A DNA stretch of 20,955 nt from Actinomycetes bacterium (GCA_021850345.1 JAJZMN010000082.1:1-20955); one strand, 5' to 3'. Positions 1-8,956 are shown, numbered from the stretch's first letter. The notes: generated from the letters alone by a model not told the origin. Made by a program: numbers and translations.

Positions 1-3
1 CTG

Positions 4-690
4 CTATCCCTCGACCCCCGCAATCCCCACGGGGCACGAGACGCCGGTGCCCCCGAGCCCGCAGTAGCCGTTGGGGTTCGCCGCCAGGTACTGCTGGTGG
101 TAGGGCTCGGCGTAGTAGAAAGCGCCGGCCGGCGTCACGTCGGTCGAGACCGGGCCGAACCCTGCGGCACGAAGCCGCTCCCCGTACCTGCGGGCCGCCG
201 CCCGCGCGGCGCGCAGCTGCGCCTCCGTCGTCGCGAAGACTGCGGAACGGTACTGCGTGCCGACGTCGTTGCCCTGACGCATCCCTTGCGTCGGGTCGTG
301 GTTTTCGAAGAACACGGCGAGGAGCTCCTCGTAGGAGACCTCGGCCGGCCGGAAGACGCACAGGACCACCTCGGCATGGCCCGTCCGCCCGGTGCACACC
401 TCCTCGTACGTGGGGTTGGGGGTGAAGCCTCCGCTGTAGCCCGCCGCGGTGGTGAACACGCCCTCGGTCTCCCAGAGCTTGCGCTCGGCTCCCCAGAAGC
501 ATCCCATGGCGAAGAGCGCCCGCTCGGTGCCCTCGGGGAACGGCGGGGCGAGGGGCGTCCCGAGCACCAGGTGGCGTTCAGGCACCGGCATCGGTGTGGG
601 CCGCCCCGGGAGCGCCCGCGCCTCGTCCACCATCTGCACTTTGTCCGCCAACGACCCGTTGCCGAAAATGCCCACTTCGCACTCCTCCAT
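4..690 (-). CDS. msrA: Peptide-methionine (S)-S-oxide reductase MsrA
   Basis: Reduces methionine-S-sulfoxide in oxidised proteins, with electrons normally from thioredoxin, in the cytoplasm. The 228-residue product carries the family's catalytic GCFWG motif (Cys64). Two further cysteines, 210 and 219, lie in a C-terminal tail ([18 protein letters not shown]) typical of MsrA proteins that recycle through two resolving cysteines. The core [13 protein letters not shown] and YHQQYL segments are also family hallmarks. The ATG at 690 is chosen because GGGAGGCGGGAG lies just upstream. A GTG at 774 would overlap the arylsulfatase stop as GTGA, but the extra 28 residues look non-coding. It lies 80 bp downstream of the arylsulfatase on the same strand and probably shares its transcript. 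An oxidative-damage repair role fits the redox theme of the window. Confidence 0.95.
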   Translation of the reverse strand: MEECEVGIFGNGSLADKVQMVDEARALPGRPTPMPVPERHLVLGTPLAPPFPEGTERALFAMGCFWGAERKLWETEGVFTTAAGYSGGFTPNPTYEEVCTGRTGHAEVVLCVFRPAEVSYEELLAVFFENHDPTQGMRQGNDVGTQYRSAVFATTEAQLRAARAAARRYGERLRAAGFGPVSTDVTPAGAFYYAEPYHQQYLAANPNGYCGLGGTGVSCPVGIAGVEG

Positions 691-770
691 CGCGCGGCTC
701 CCGCCTCCCGACCTGCGGGGCGCCCTGCCAGAGACCTTAACGGCGCACGAAGCATCGAGCAGCCGGCGCG

Positions 771-3080
771 TCACTGCTCGGCCAGGATCGCGGCGAGCTC
801 TGCGAGCGGGTCACGTCGCGAGGGACCGTGCGTCTCGACCTCGGCTCGCAGGATCTCGCCGGTGAACGCAAACGGCGCCGCGTACCCCTCGCCGACCGCC
901 GGCCCCCACTCCGCACCGCACACAAGCCCGACGCCGACGCCGTTGAAGCCGGACCGGGTGAACCGCTCGATCCTCCCCGAGCCGACGTCACGCCCGTCGC
1001 ACCGGAGGACGACCGTGGCGCCGAGGCCGTCAGCGCCGTCAGCGCCGTCAGCGTCCATCTCGACGTCGACTGCCACCTCGTGACGTCCCGGGGAGAGCTG
1101 CTCGATTGCCTCGACCGTTCGCAGCTCCTTCCCGTAGAGGTTGTGCACGTAGCACAGACGGCCGCCGCGCACATGGAAGGACCACCCGCCGAGCACGGAG
1201 CCGAGCGCGAGCAGCACTCCCTCGACGACGGTGGAGGGCGGCACCTCGAGCGCGACGCGCAGCGTGTGGGAACGCCCGCGCACGTCGAGCACGGCCGACT
1301 CGGGCACCTGCGCACCGCCGGGGAAGTAGCGCGCCCTGGTGCGCGCGTGGCGCGGCGTCTGCCTCGGGTGCACGAGGGTCCACAGCACGCGGTTGTCGAG
1401 GGGGAGCACGTGGTTGCGCTCGGCTTCGCGCCACCAGAGCTCCACGAGCTCGGCGACACGCGCAGGGTGCGCCGACGCGAGGTCCGTCACCTCGGAGAGG
1501 TCCGTCCGCACGTCGTAAAGCTCCCACACGTCGTCGTCGAACGGCGCATTGGGGTCCAACCCGTCGTCGTAGATCGGGCCGATCGGGTGGTAAGTGACGG
1601 CTTTCCACCCCCGGTGGTAGATGGCCCGGGAACCAAACATCTCGAAGTACTGGGTCGAGTGCCGCTCCTCTTCTTCTCCTCCCTGCGGGCCGAGCAGGTA
1701 GGCGAAGCTCGTCCCGTCGATCGCCTGCTGCGGCACGTGGTCGAGGACGCGTGGGGACTCGACGCGGGCGAGCTCGAGCACCGTCGGCATCACGTCGATG
1801 GCATGAGCGAACTGGTGGCGGACCCCACCCGCGCTCTGCGACAGCGGCCCCCACCGCACGATGCAAGGGGCCGCGACGCCTCCGTGGTGGACTTCGCGCT
1901 TCCATCTCTTGAATGGGGTGTTCCCGGCCATCGTCCATCCCCAGGGATAGTTGTTGTGGCCAGAAGGCCCGCCGAGCTCGTCGATCCTGCGAGAGAGCTC
2001 GGCGCTGTCGGCGGGGTCGAGGTTCGTCAGCCGCACGTCGTTGATGGAGCCGTCGGGACCGCCTTCGGCGCTCGCCCCGTTGTCCGAGACGACGATGACG
2101 ACGGTGTCGTCGAGCTCCCCGAGGCTCCCGAGGAAGCCGAGCAGCCGACCGATCTCGGCGTCGGCATGGCTGAGGAAGCCGGCGAAGCACTCCATGAAGC
2201 GTGCGGCGACAGCCTGCTCGGGCTTGTCGAGGTCGGTCCACGGGCGGACCCAGGGAGGGCGCGGAGAAAGACGCGTGCCGCTCGGTACGACACCCATGCG
2301 GAGCTGGCGATCATGGACGGCCTCGCGCCACTCGTCCCAGCCGCGGTCGAACCTGCCCCGGTAACGCTCGATCCATCCTGCTGGGGCCTGATGCGGGGAG
2401 TGGCACGCACCGGTGGCGAAATAGCAGAAGAACGGCCGCGCCGCGTCCACCGCGCGGAGATCGCCGATGAACTCGATGGCGCGGTCCGCGAGGTCGGTCG
2501 TGAGGTGGTAGCCCTCTTCGAGGGCGCGAGGGGGCCGGACGGAGTGGCTGTCGTGATAGAGCGCTGGCACGAATTGGTGCGTCTCGCCGCCGTGGAAGCC
2601 GTACCACCGGTCGAAGCCCCTGGCGAGCGGCCAGGTGTCCCGGCGGGCGCCCATGTGCACCTCGTCCTCGGGCGTCAGGTGCCACTTCCCGATCGCATAC
2701 GTCGCGTAGCCCGCGGCGCGAAGGATCTCTGAAAGGAAGCCGTTCTCACGCGGGGGGCGGCCCCAGTAGCCCGGAAACCCCATAGCAAGCTCCGCCACTC
2801 GTCCCATCCCGTTGCGGTGATGGTTCCTCCCGGTGAGGAGGCACGCGCGCGTCGGGGAGCACAGTGACGTCGTGCGGAAGTTGCAGAGGCGGACACCTTC
2901 CGCTGCGAGCGCGTCGAGCACCGGGGTCTCGATGTCGGAGCCGTAGCATCCGAGCTGCGCGAACCCCACGTCGTCGAGCACGACCAGCAGGACGTTGGGA
3001 GCGCCCGGCGGCGGCTCGGGGTCCGACGGCCACCAGGGCACCGACGTCCGCCAGTCACGTCCCACCTTCCCGACCTGCAA
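771..3080 (-). CDS. Arylsulfatase (alkaline-phosphatase superfamily, AtsA-like)
   Basis: Hydrolyses sulfate esters; the natural substrate cannot be told from sequence. The 769-residue protein has the formylglycine motif CSPTR (Cys74 to Arg78) followed by [13 protein letters not shown]. Metal ligands are visible as Asp36-Asp37 near the N terminus and Asp333-Asn334 (VVSDNGAS). Active-site basic residues appear in GKWH (132-134), CHSPH (226-230) and [13 protein letters not shown] (389-401). A C-terminal beta-rich part of about 200 residues is usual in the long actinobacterial sulfatases. There is no signal peptide, so it is probably cytoplasmic. The TTG at 3080 has GAGGGGG about 7 bases upstream and is the best start. 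Activity would need a formylglycine-generating enzyme, and none is encoded here. msrA lies immediately downstream. Confidence 0.93.
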   Translation of the reverse strand: MQVGKVGRDWRTSVPWWPSDPEPPPGAPNVLLVVLDDVGFAQLGCYGSDIETPVLDALAAEGVRLCNFRTTSLCSPTRACLLTGRNHHRNGMGRVAELAMGFPGYWGRPPRENGFLSEILRAAGYATYAIGKWHLTPEDEVHMGARRDTWPLARGFDRWYGFHGGETHQFVPALYHDSHSVRPPRALEEGYHLTTDLADRAIEFIGDLRAVDAARPFFCYFATGACHSPHQAPAGWIERYRGRFDRGWDEWREAVHDRQLRMGVVPSGTRLSPRPPWVRPWTDLDKPEQAVAARFMECFAGFLSHADAEIGRLLGFLGSLGELDDTVVIVVSDNGASAEGGPDGSINDVRLTNLDPADSAELSRRIDELGGPSGHNNYPWGWTMAGNTPFKRWKREVHHGGVAAPCIVRWGPLSQSAGGVRHQFAHAIDVMPTVLELARVESPRVLDHVPQQAIDGTSFAYLLGPQGGEEEERHSTQYFEMFGSRAIYHRGWKAVTYHPIGPIYDDGLDPNAPFDDDVWELYDVRTDLSEVTDLASAHPARVAELVELWWREAERNHVLPLDNRVLWTLVHPRQTPRHARTRARYFPGGAQVPESAVLDVRGRSHTLRVALEVPPSTVVEGVLLALGSVLGGWSFHVRGGRLCYVHNLYGKELRTVEAIEQLSPGRHEVAVDVEMDADGADGADGLGATVVLRCDGRDVGSGRIERFTRSGFNGVGVGLVCGAEWGPAVGEGYAAPFAFTGEILRAEVETHGPSRRDPLAELAAILAEQ
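1026..1052. repeat. Three exact 9-bp tandem repeats inside the arylsulfatase gene
   Basis: The unit gccgtcagc occurs three times in a row. It is in frame and encodes part of an Ala-Asp-Gly run (ADGADGADG) in the C-terminal domain of the sulfatase. This looks like slippage expansion in a surface loop. Confidence 0.85.
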
Positions 3081-3096
3081 CGTGGCACCCCCTCGA

Positions 3097-3112
3097 GGTC
3101 CGTAACCGGACC
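3097..3112. promoter_or_regulatory. Inverted repeat just upstream of the arylsulfatase start
   Basis: GGTCCG-TAAC-CGGACC is a perfect 6-bp inverted repeat whose nearer edge is 17 bp from the TTG start of the arylsulfatase. It could be an operator, or a small hairpin in the leader. It does not have the 14-bp GGG-N8-CCC form of the DevR-type boxes in this window. Confidence 0.35.
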
Positions 3113-3132
3113 GAGCTTGCCACCCCGGGCGG

Positions 3133-3155
3133 CATCGGGACGGGACTGCCCGATG
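3133..3155 (-). terminator. Possible terminator hairpin after the cytochrome b gene
   Basis: CATCGGG and CCCGATG form a perfect 7-bp stem around a 9-base loop, about 50 bp past the stop codon of the cytochrome b gene. No T-run follows on the minus strand, so it would be a non-canonical terminator of the kind common in high-GC genomes. Confidence 0.4.
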
Positions 3156-3202
3156 TGCTCCTCAGCCGGATCGCACCCGCGAGGGCGGCGGGACGCCCGT
3201 CG

Positions 3203-5158
3203 TCACTGCGGCCCGTCCCGCGTCGCCCCGGTCAACACCGGCGCCTCGGCACCCTGACGCCCGGAATGCTGCTCCCCGGGCCGAAAGAACTCTTCGGGTC
3301 CGCCGTCGTCGCCGCCCCTGCTGCGGTTCCAGGCACGCCACACCAACCGGTGCACCGGGACGTACCGGGGCACGTCCCGCAGCCCGGGGATGAACGGCAC
3401 CGCAAGGAGGAGGATCGTCGCCACACCGGTCATGTACACGGCGATGAGGTCGACGTTCGCCGATGTCCGGAAGCCGGGGATCTGGTACCACAAGTCGTAG
3501 AGCCAGAGCCACGGCTGGCCCGGGTAGCTTCCGGTCTCGTTCATGACGCCCCACTGTGTCCCGAGCAGATGGAGCTTCTGGCCAACGGCGCCGAAGTAGC
3601 TGCCGTCCTCGAGGAACAAGAGGGGCTTCGTGAAGTTGGTGCCGTAGAACTGGTGCTGCGCGAGCAAGGCTGCGTCGAGCGCGCCGGAGCGCGCCATTGT
3701 GAGCTCCTTTACCATGAGCACCGGCACGGGGCCGTCGGCCGCGCTCGGCACCCTCGGCACGCCGTCGCTGAAGGTGACGTGCGGGACGATCTTGAGGTAG
3801 GCGGTCGCCCAGGCCATTTGCTGCGCTTTCGTCGCGGACTCGTAGCGGCGCACCGCCCGGCCGAGCGCTGGATCACCCGACGCACGGGTGTGGAGCGGCG
3901 CGAGCACGAATGTCCTTGCGGAGTTGACCGGCTGGCGGACACCGGCGATCTGCTGCCAGGACACCACGATCTTCTGGACCATGCCCGAACCAGGGGGTGT
4001 GCCGTTGTTGTTGTAGGGCGGCCCGTACGTCGCGGTCTCGCTCGTGTAGGCCAGCTCCGCGGCAGCGGTGGCCATGAAATCCCCGGGTGTGGCATGCGCC
4101 CAGCTCTGGACCGTCACGGAAGGCACGTTGGGTGAGGAGAGCACCGACGCCAGGACGACCACGAGCACGAGCACGACCGCGCCGGCGATCGTCGCCTCCT
4201 TCAAGATGTCGTACCGCCTCGTCGGGCCGCGCCAGTCCGCCGCGTCGGCGGACGCCACTGCTCTGCGCACAGTGCGGCCGCGTGGCGCGCGCACGGGAAG
4301 CGGATGGCTCACGCCGCGCACCCGCACCAGCAGGATGTGCGCGCCCACGATGGCCACGAGCACGAGCGGGACCAGCACGATGTGCCACATGAGCATCTGC
4401 CCGAAGTTCATCGGGTTGAAGAAGGAGCCCACCCCTACGGCATTGAACGCGTCCTTGCCGCTGGTCGAGATCCACTGGGAGTCGAAGTTCTGCTGGGACA
4501 CGTACCCGGTGAACGCCTCGATGATCGATGCGAGGAACGCCACCACGCCGCTTACCCACGTCAACCACCGGCGGCCTCGCCATGCCGCCATCCAGAATTT
4601 CCCCCACAGGTGGATCACCATGAAGGCCATGAACATCTCCACGCTCCAAAGATGGAGACTGTTGAAGAAGTGGCCGACCGGGTTGTAGCGCCACCAGTCC
4701 GGTCCTCCGAGCGCCAGCGCGGCGCCGGAGACAATCGCCACGCCGAGGGCGGAGAGGGTCGCGACGCCGAACACGTAGATCCACGAACGCACGTACGCGG
4801 GCTGCCTGTCGGGCAGCAGCTTGCCCGGCGGAAGCAGGCGGAGGCCGAGACGACGCACCCGGGCGGTCCACATGGTCGGGTCCGCGTCCCCGTCTTGCGC
4901 CATCGGCGCATCCCCGCCGCCGTGATACGCGGCGAGGGTCGCCGGCCGCGCGTCGCCGCCATCGGACCCTTCCACTGCACCGGTCTCCGCCTCCCGATGG
5001 TGCCGGCCGAGCGGGAACGGCAGCAGGAGGGCGCCGCCGAAGATCACGAGCATCACGAGGATCAGCACGAGGTTGGCGATCGACACCGTGAAGATGTTCC
5101 AGTGCACGTATGACCCCGGCGAGCTCATGTCGACGGCGAATTGCACTGCACCAGCCAT
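3203..5158 (-). CDS. Fused b-type cytochrome: cytochrome b/b6 N-domain with large extracytoplasmic domain
   Basis: Membrane di-haem cytochrome b of the bc/b6f superfamily, probably a quinone-linked electron carrier. The 651-residue protein has an extra N-terminal helix (about 22-48). The four-helix haem bundle follows, with paired ligands His169/His183 (spacing 14) and His259/His274 (spacing 15, the b6-like spacing). A fifth helix (about 322-340) leads into a soluble region of some 225 residues (341-568) and then one last helix (569-593). The quinol-site PEWY motif of classical C-terminal domains is not visible; a loosely similar DLWYQIPGF stretch lies just before the final helix. ATG 5158 is preferred over GTG 5179 because GAGGAGG precedes it. 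No Rieske protein or cytochrome c gene is in the window. A DevR-like box lies about 100 bp upstream. Confidence 0.85.
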   Translation of the reverse strand: MAGAVQFAVDMSSPGSYVHWNIFTVSIANLVLILVMLVIFGGALLLPFPLGRHHREAETGAVEGSDGGDARPATLAAYHGGGDAPMAQDGDADPTMWTARVRRLGLRLLPPGKLLPDRQPAYVRSWIYVFGVATLSALGVAIVSGAALALGGPDWWRYNPVGHFFNSLHLWSVEMFMAFMVIHLWGKFWMAAWRGRRWLTWVSGVVAFLASIIEAFTGYVSQQNFDSQWISTSGKDAFNAVGVGSFFNPMNFGQMLMWHIVLVPLVLVAIVGAHILLVRVRGVSHPLPVRAPRGRTVRRAVASADAADWRGPTRRYDILKEATIAGAVVLVLVVVLASVLSSPNVPSVTVQSWAHATPGDFMATAAAELAYTSETATYGPPYNNNGTPPGSGMVQKIVVSWQQIAGVRQPVNSARTFVLAPLHTRASGDPALGRAVRRYESATKAQQMAWATAYLKIVPHVTFSDGVPRVPSAADGPVPVLMVKELTMARSGALDAALLAQHQFYGTNFTKPLLFLEDGSYFGAVGQKLHLLGTQWGVMNETGSYPGQPWLWLYDLWYQIPGFRTSANVDLIAVYMTGVATILLLAVPFIPGLRDVPRYVPVHRLVWRAWNRSRGGDDGGPEEFFRPGEQHSGRQGAEAPVLTGATRDGPQ

Positions 5159-5248
5159 TTGGGGCCCCTCCTCGGTCACGGTCCGGCGGCACCGGACAGC
5201 CTGGCGTTCCTGGTTGCCTGACAGCGTGAAGATGCGGCGTGGAAGGGG

Positions 5249-5268
5249 GTAGGGCCGTTGGTCCCTAC
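5249..5268 (-). promoter_or_regulatory. DevR/DosR-like box upstream of the cytochrome b gene
   Basis: On the minus strand the 14-bp core reads GGGACCAACGGCCC. It is extended to a 20-bp site with perfect outer arms GTAGGG and CCCTAC. This fits the mycobacterial DosR form GGGAC-N4-GNCCC. It is centred about 100 bp upstream of the cytochrome b start and points toward it. The window also encodes a regulator with a conserved DosR recognition helix. Function is inferred. Confidence 0.6.
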
Positions 5269-5339
5269 AAGCAGCGATCGTTGCCGGCGATACTCGACAT
5301 CGCCCGTTGAGAACGGACCGTTCGGCGGCTCGCGGGTCG

Positions 5340-5357
5340 GCCGGACTGCCGTCCGGC
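5340..5357 (-). terminator. Probable terminator hairpin after the EncFtn-like gene
   Basis: GCCGGAC-TGCC-GTCCGGC is a perfect 7-bp GC-rich stem with a 4-base loop, 24 bp beyond the EncFtn-like stop codon. There is no T-run. A second short inverted repeat, GAACGG-A-CCGTTC at 5311-5323, lies between this hairpin and the DevR-like box. The hairpin would separate the ferritin transcript from cytochrome b. Confidence 0.5.
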
Positions 5358-5380
5358 GAGGGCCGCTGCCCCGTCCCGAC

Positions 5381-5707
5381 CTACGGGTTGTCGCCCTCCC
5401 CCGCTTCGGCACGCGCCTCGATCCCGGTGATCGGGCCTTCCGTGAAGAGGTACGTGCGCATGTGCGCGTCGAGTGAGGGGTCGTGTCGCCGCAGCCACTC
5501 GAGAAGCATCATGGCGTGCTCCTTCTCCTCGTCACGGTTGTGTGCGAGGATCGCTCGGAGCTCGGCGTCCTGGCTGGCGTCGACGCGTTGGTCGTACCAG
5601 TCCGCGGCCTCGAGCTCTTCTTGGAGCGACGTCAGCGCGCGGTGGCGGTCGATCGTCTCGGGTCGAAGCGACGCCTCGTTCTCGTGCAGACCCTCGCTGT
5701 TGGCCAT
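5381..5707 (-). CDS. Encapsulated-ferritin-like (EncFtn) ferroxidase without visible cargo peptide
   Basis: Small two-helix ferroxidase that oxidises Fe(II); family members form a ring-shaped decamer and normally work inside an encapsulin shell. The 108-residue protein closely resembles Rhodospirillum rubrum EncFtn as I recall it, in the segments EELEAADWYDQRVDAS, AILAHNRDEEKEHA and RTYLFTEGPIT. Expected ferroxidase residues are present: Glu31, Trp37, Tyr38, Glu61 and His64, plus entry-site Glu30 and Glu33. The chain stops soon after the core (GIEARAEAGEGDNP) and lacks the C-terminal targeting peptide (LxxGSLxxx-like) that loads cargo into encapsulins. No encapsulin gene is in the window. The start at 5707 is supported by GAGGAGGAG. 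Its upstream neighbour on the same strand is the DUF2630 gene, 98 bp away. Confidence 0.93.
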   Translation of the reverse strand: MANSEGLHENEASLRPETIDRHRALTSLQEELEAADWYDQRVDASQDAELRAILAHNRDEEKEHAMMLLEWLRRHDPSLDAHMRTYLFTEGPITGIEARAEAGEGDNP

Positions 5708-5805
5708 CGTCTCCTCCTCGGGGTACGGCCCCTACGGCTCCCGATGCACGGTAGCTGGCCGGCGAGAAGGTCGCCCGATCGCCCGACGCAGCTCCCGTCA
5801 GCGAG

Positions 5806-6054
5806 TCACTGCTGATAGCGCTCGACCGTCTCCGCCGGACGCGCGTGCGCGTCCTCGGGGTCCCGGCCCGCCCTGCGGAGCGCCCTCCGCTGGCGCAGGA
5901 GGTCCCAGAGCTGGTCGAGCGTCGTCTGCAGGCGCTCCAGCCGGGCGCGTTCGTCCTCGCTCAGCCCCTGGGCTGTCGCTGCATGGGCTTCCTCGAGGCG
6001 CCGTTCCTCGTCGGCGAGCTCGCCGATGCGCCGCATGATGTCTGCATCTTCCAC
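5806..6054 (-). CDS. DUF2630 family small protein
   Basis: Cytoplasmic protein of 82 residues with unknown function. It matches the DUF2630 pattern of actinobacteria: an N-terminal VEDADIMRRIGELADEERRL helix, a GLSEDERARLERLQ segment, the conserved LDQLWDLLRQRRALRRAG core, and an ending near ETVERYQQ. It is mostly charged and helical, likely a short helical hairpin. The GTG start at 6054 is chosen because GAGAGG lies about 7 bases upstream and the family usually begins at this point; a longer frame would overlap lon. It starts 25 bp after the lon stop codon on the same strand, so it is probably cotranscribed with lon. Confidence 0.85.
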   Translation of the reverse strand: MEDADIMRRIGELADEERRLEEAHAATAQGLSEDERARLERLQTTLDQLWDLLRQRRALRRAGRDPEDAHARPAETVERYQQ

Positions 6055-6079
6055 GGTCGATCCTCTCAGCGGTGGGCGT

Positions 6080-8467
6080 TCACGCGACTGCCGGGAGCCC
6101 ATCGGTCCCGGCGTTCGCTTCGTCGAGATGCTTGCCGTCGTCGGCGCCCGGCACCGCGTCGTGCAACGCCGCGCCGAGCACGTCGGCGACGCTCGCCGCG
6201 AGGTGGAAGGTCATCTGGGCACGGACCTCCTCGGGCACGTCCTCCAGGTCGGGCCCGTTCCGCACGGGCAGGACGATTTCAGTGAGCCCGGCCCGGTGGG
6301 CGGCGAGCACTTTCTGCTTCACGCCGCCGATCGGCAGGACACGGCCTTGGAGGGTCACCTCGCCGGTCATACCCAGCACGGGGCGAACCACCACACCCCT
6401 GAGCAGGCTCACGAGCGCGGTGGTCATGGTGACCCCCGCCGACGGCCCGTCCTTGGGAACCGCGCCGGCGGGCACGTGGAGGTGGAAGCGCCTCCCGGCG
6501 AACGCGCTCGGCTCGATTCCCAGGTCGTGCGCGTGCGAGCGCACATAGGAAAGCGCGATCTCCGCCGACTCCTTCATCACGTCGCCCAGCTGCCCGGTGA
6601 GCGTGAGCCCCTCGGGGCCTTCCGAGACGGACGCCTCGACGTAGAGCACATCCCCGCCCGCACCGGTGACTGCGAGCCCGGTCGCGACGCCTGGCACACC
6701 GGCGCGGTCCGCCGTCTCGAAGAAGAAGCGCGGCCGGCCGAGCCATGCGCGCACGTCGGCGGCGTCGACGACGACGGGCGGCTGAGCCTTGCCGGACGCC
6801 AAGGCGGTCGCAACCTTGCGCGCAAGCCGCCCGAGCTCTCGCTCGAGCGAGCGGACGCCGGCCTCTCGCGTGTAGTCCGAGACCACCGCGCGCAGCGCGT
6901 CGTCGGTCACCTGGAGCTCATCGTCGCGCAGTGCCGCTCGCGACACCTGGCGCAAGAGCAGATGGTGGCGGGCGATCGCGACCTTCTCTGCCTCCGTGTA
7001 CCCGTCGAGCCGGATGACCTCCATCCGGTCGAGGAGCGGCGGCGGCACCGTGTCCACCACGTTGGCGGTGGCGATGAACAGGACCTTCGAGAGGTCGAGC
7101 TCCACCTCGAGATAGTGGTCCCTGAAGGTGTGGTTCTGCGCAGGGTCGAGCACCTCGAGCAAAGCCGAGGCTGGGTCACCTCGGAAGTCGGCACCGATCT
7201 TGTCGACCTCGTCGAGCAAGAGGACGGGGTTCATCGTCGCCGCCTCTCGAAGCGCGCGGACAAGGCGACCTGGCTGCGCTCCCACGTAGGTGCGCCGGTG
7301 ACCGCGGATCTCGGCCTCGTCACGCACGCCGCCGAGGGCGACCCGCACGAACTTGCGGCCGAGCGCGCGCGCCACCGACTCGCCGAGCGAGGTCTTTCCC
7401 ACTCCCGGGGGTCCGACCAACGCAAGGATGGCGCCGGCGCCGCGTCCCTCCACGGGGACGAGGCCGCGCTCGATCTGGAGCTTGCGCACCGCGAGGTGCT
7501 CCAGGATCCGCTCCTTCACGTCCACGAGCCCGTCGTGGTCCTGATCGAGGATCTCGGCAGCCGCCGAGACATCCAGGCGGTCCTCCGACTCGACACCCCA
7601 GGGCAGCTCGAGCACGGTGTCGAGCCAGGTCCTGATCCAGCCGCTCTCGGGGTTCTGCTCGCTCGTGCGCTCGAGCCGGTCGATGTCCCGCTCGACCGCT
7701 GCACGCACCTTCTCCGGCAGATTGCGGGACTCCACCTTGGCGCGGTAGTCGTCTGGGTCCTCGTCACCCTCCCGGCCGCTCAGCTCGCCGAGCTCCTTCC
7801 TGATCGCCTCGAGCTGCCGGCGCAAGAGGAACTCGCGCTGGGTGCGCTCCATCCCCTCTTCGACGTCGCTCTTGATCCGTTCGCGCAGCGCGAGGTCCGC
7901 AAGGGTGTCACGGGCCCAGCCGAGCACGAGGCGCAGCCGCTCCTCCACGTCGAGGGTCTCGAGCACCTCCACCTTCTGGGCCAGGGTGAGGTCGGGCGAG
8001 TATCCCGCCACGTCGGCCAGCCGGCTCGGGTCGGTGATCTCGCGCAGCTGCGCCGCGACGCGGCGTTCGCCCCTCTCGATGAGGATGTTCTCGACGACGG
8101 CGCGGTATTCCCGAGCGAGCTCGGCCGCCGCCGGGCCGCCGGGCTCCTCGTCCACGAGCTCGGCCTCGACCCAGAGAGCCTCACCGGTGCCGGGCACCCC
8201 GGTGCCGATGTGCGCCCGGCGATCGCCGTGCACGACGATCGCCGTGAGCCCACCCGGGAGCTCCGCACGCTCGGTGATCTCCGAGACCACGCCGACCGAC
8301 GCGTAGCGGCCCTCGATGTGAGGAACGAGGAGGAGCCGGCCGCCCGCGGAGGCGGCGGCGTCGGCAGCTGCCACTGCCTCGCTCGATTCGAGCGCCATCG
8401 TGAAGGCCATGCCGGGCAGCATCACGCCTGACTTGAGAGGGAGAAGGGGAAGGGTCAACCGTTCCAA
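6080..8467 (-). CDS. lon: ATP-dependent Lon protease
   Basis: Soluble AAA+ serine protease that degrades misfolded and regulatory proteins. The 795-residue protein has an N-terminal substrate domain (about 1-200), a coiled linker and the AAA+ module with Walker A GPPGVGKT (352-359) and Walker B LLLDE (416-420). The C-terminal protease domain has catalytic Ser676 in [10 protein letters not shown] and Lys719 in [14 protein letters not shown]. Length and order match bacterial LonA. The best start is TTG 8467, with GGAG about 10 bases upstream, giving [11 protein letters not shown] as in other Lon N termini. It is divergent from the MhuD-like gene across 137 bp. DUF2630 follows closely. No HspR/HAIR-type heat-shock operator was recognised in the upstream gap. 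Confidence 0.96.
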   Translation of the reverse strand: MERLTLPLLPLKSGVMLPGMAFTMALESSEAVAAADAAASAGGRLLLVPHIEGRYASVGVVSEITERAELPGGLTAIVVHGDRRAHIGTGVPGTGEALWVEAELVDEEPGGPAAAELAREYRAVVENILIERGERRVAAQLREITDPSRLADVAGYSPDLTLAQKVEVLETLDVEERLRLVLGWARDTLADLALRERIKSDVEEGMERTQREFLLRRQLEAIRKELGELSGREGDEDPDDYRAKVESRNLPEKVRAAVERDIDRLERTSEQNPESGWIRTWLDTVLELPWGVESEDRLDVSAAAEILDQDHDGLVDVKERILEHLAVRKLQIERGLVPVEGRGAGAILALVGPPGVGKTSLGESVARALGRKFVRVALGGVRDEAEIRGHRRTYVGAQPGRLVRALREAATMNPVLLLDEVDKIGADFRGDPASALLEVLDPAQNHTFRDHYLEVELDLSKVLFIATANVVDTVPPPLLDRMEVIRLDGYTEAEKVAIARHHLLLRQVSRAALRDDELQVTDDALRAVVSDYTREAGVRSLERELGRLARKVATALASGKAQPPVVVDAADVRAWLGRPRFFFETADRAGVPGVATGLAVTGAGGDVLYVEASVSEGPEGLTLTGQLGDVMKESAEIALSYVRSHAHDLGIEPSAFAGRRFHLHVPAGAVPKDGPSAGVTMTTALVSLLRGVVVRPVLGMTGEVTLQGRVLPIGGVKQKVLAAHRAGLTEIVLPVRNGPDLEDVPEEVRAQMTFHLAASVADVLGAALHDAVPGADDGKHLDEANAGTDGLPAVA

Positions 8468-8546
8468 CGAACATCAGCTCCGATCTGTCGTGCCGCCGGG
8501 ACCGGCGGTCGCGCCGCCGGCCCCCCGGTCAAAGCATCAACGCCTC

Positions 8547-8592
8547 CGGACGGCAGTCCATTCCTCGCGCCGGACGGTCCGCTCCTCGCGCC
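8547..8592. repeat. Imperfect 22-24-bp tandem repeat in the lon / monooxygenase intergenic region
   Basis: Two adjacent units share CGGACGG, then GTCC or TCC, then CCTCGCGC. The first also contains the small dyad GGAC-GGCA-GTCC and the second GGAC-G-GTCC. They end 12 bp before the start codon of the haem-degrading monooxygenase, in the divergent promoter region. They may be a duplicated operator. The dyads lack the outer G and C of a full DevR-type box. Confidence 0.5.
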
Positions 8593-8604
8593 ATGATGGG
8601 CAGC

Positions 8605-8928
8605 ATGACCGTCGTCCGTATCAATGCGATCACCGTCGAGCAGGGAGCCGGGGACGAGCTCGCCCGCCGCTTCGCCGCCCGCGCCGGAGCGGTCGACCGG
8701 GCCGACGGGTTCGAGGGGTTCGAGCTGCTCCGGCCGACCGATGGCCGGACCACGTGGCTCGTCGTCACCCGCTGGCGGGACGAGGAGGCATTCCGCGCGT
8801 GGGTGGAGTCACCCGCCTTCGGCCACGGCCATCGCGCAGATGCAGGTGAGGGCAACTCTCCCCGCCCCGTGGCCACCGGGAGCGAGCTGTGGTCCTACGA
8901 CGTCGCCGACCTCTCCCGCGCCGATTGA
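8605..8928 (+). CDS. MhuD/IsdG-like haem-degrading monooxygenase (ABM fold)
   Basis: Small cytoplasmic dimeric alpha-beta barrel protein predicted to bind haem and cleave it oxidatively, releasing iron. The 107-residue product is strongly similar to mycobacterial MhuD: MTVVRINAITV at the start, then GFEGFELLRPTDGR, TTWLVVTRWRDEEAF and GHGHR followed by PVATGSELW. The key residues are in place: Asn7, Trp66 and a haem-ligand histidine (His74 or His76; the loop is one residue shorter than in MhuD). ATG 8605 is chosen over 8593 from this alignment; the ribosome binding site is weak. It is divergent from lon. The next gene is convergent after only 28 bp. A generic quinol monooxygenase is the alternative, but the conserved Asn/Trp/His set favours haem. 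Confidence 0.85.
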   Translation: MTVVRINAITVEQGAGDELARRFAARAGAVDRADGFEGFELLRPTDGRTTWLVVTRWRDEEAFRAWVESPAFGHGHRADAGEGNSPRPVATGSELWSYDVADLSRAD

Positions 8929-8956
8929 CCGCGGCTCACCGGCCGGCTTCGTCCGC

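Noticed and set aside
828..2732. A long plus-strand open frame (634 codons) opposite the arylsulfatase
   Set aside because: Typical high-GC shadow frame; the minus-strand arylsulfatase has complete catalytic motifs, while this product has none.
2864..4135. Plus-strand open frame spanning the gap before the arylsulfatase and the cytochrome b 3' half
   Set aside because: It crosses two confidently called minus-strand genes and their gap, and shows no domain.
5180..5380. A hidden encapsulin-targeting peptide in another frame after the EncFtn-like stop
   Set aside because: The minus-strand frames read through this region show no LxxGSLxxx-type motif; the region holds a hairpin and a DevR-like box instead.
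5720..5732. GGGGTACGGCCCC upstream of the EncFtn-like gene as a DevR-like box
   Set aside because: It is 13 bp rather than 14, so the half-sites are wrongly spaced, and the GGGAC core is absent; it also sits over the ribosome-binding-site region.
6026..8431. A long plus-strand open frame (801 codons) opposite lon
   Set aside because: Shadow of the lon gene; the product is rich in His, Arg and Glu, with no recognisable domain.
8548..8559. GGAC-GGCA-GTCC as a DevR-like box before the MhuD-like gene
   Set aside because: The outer G and C of the GGG...CCC form are missing; kept only as part of the tandem repeat.
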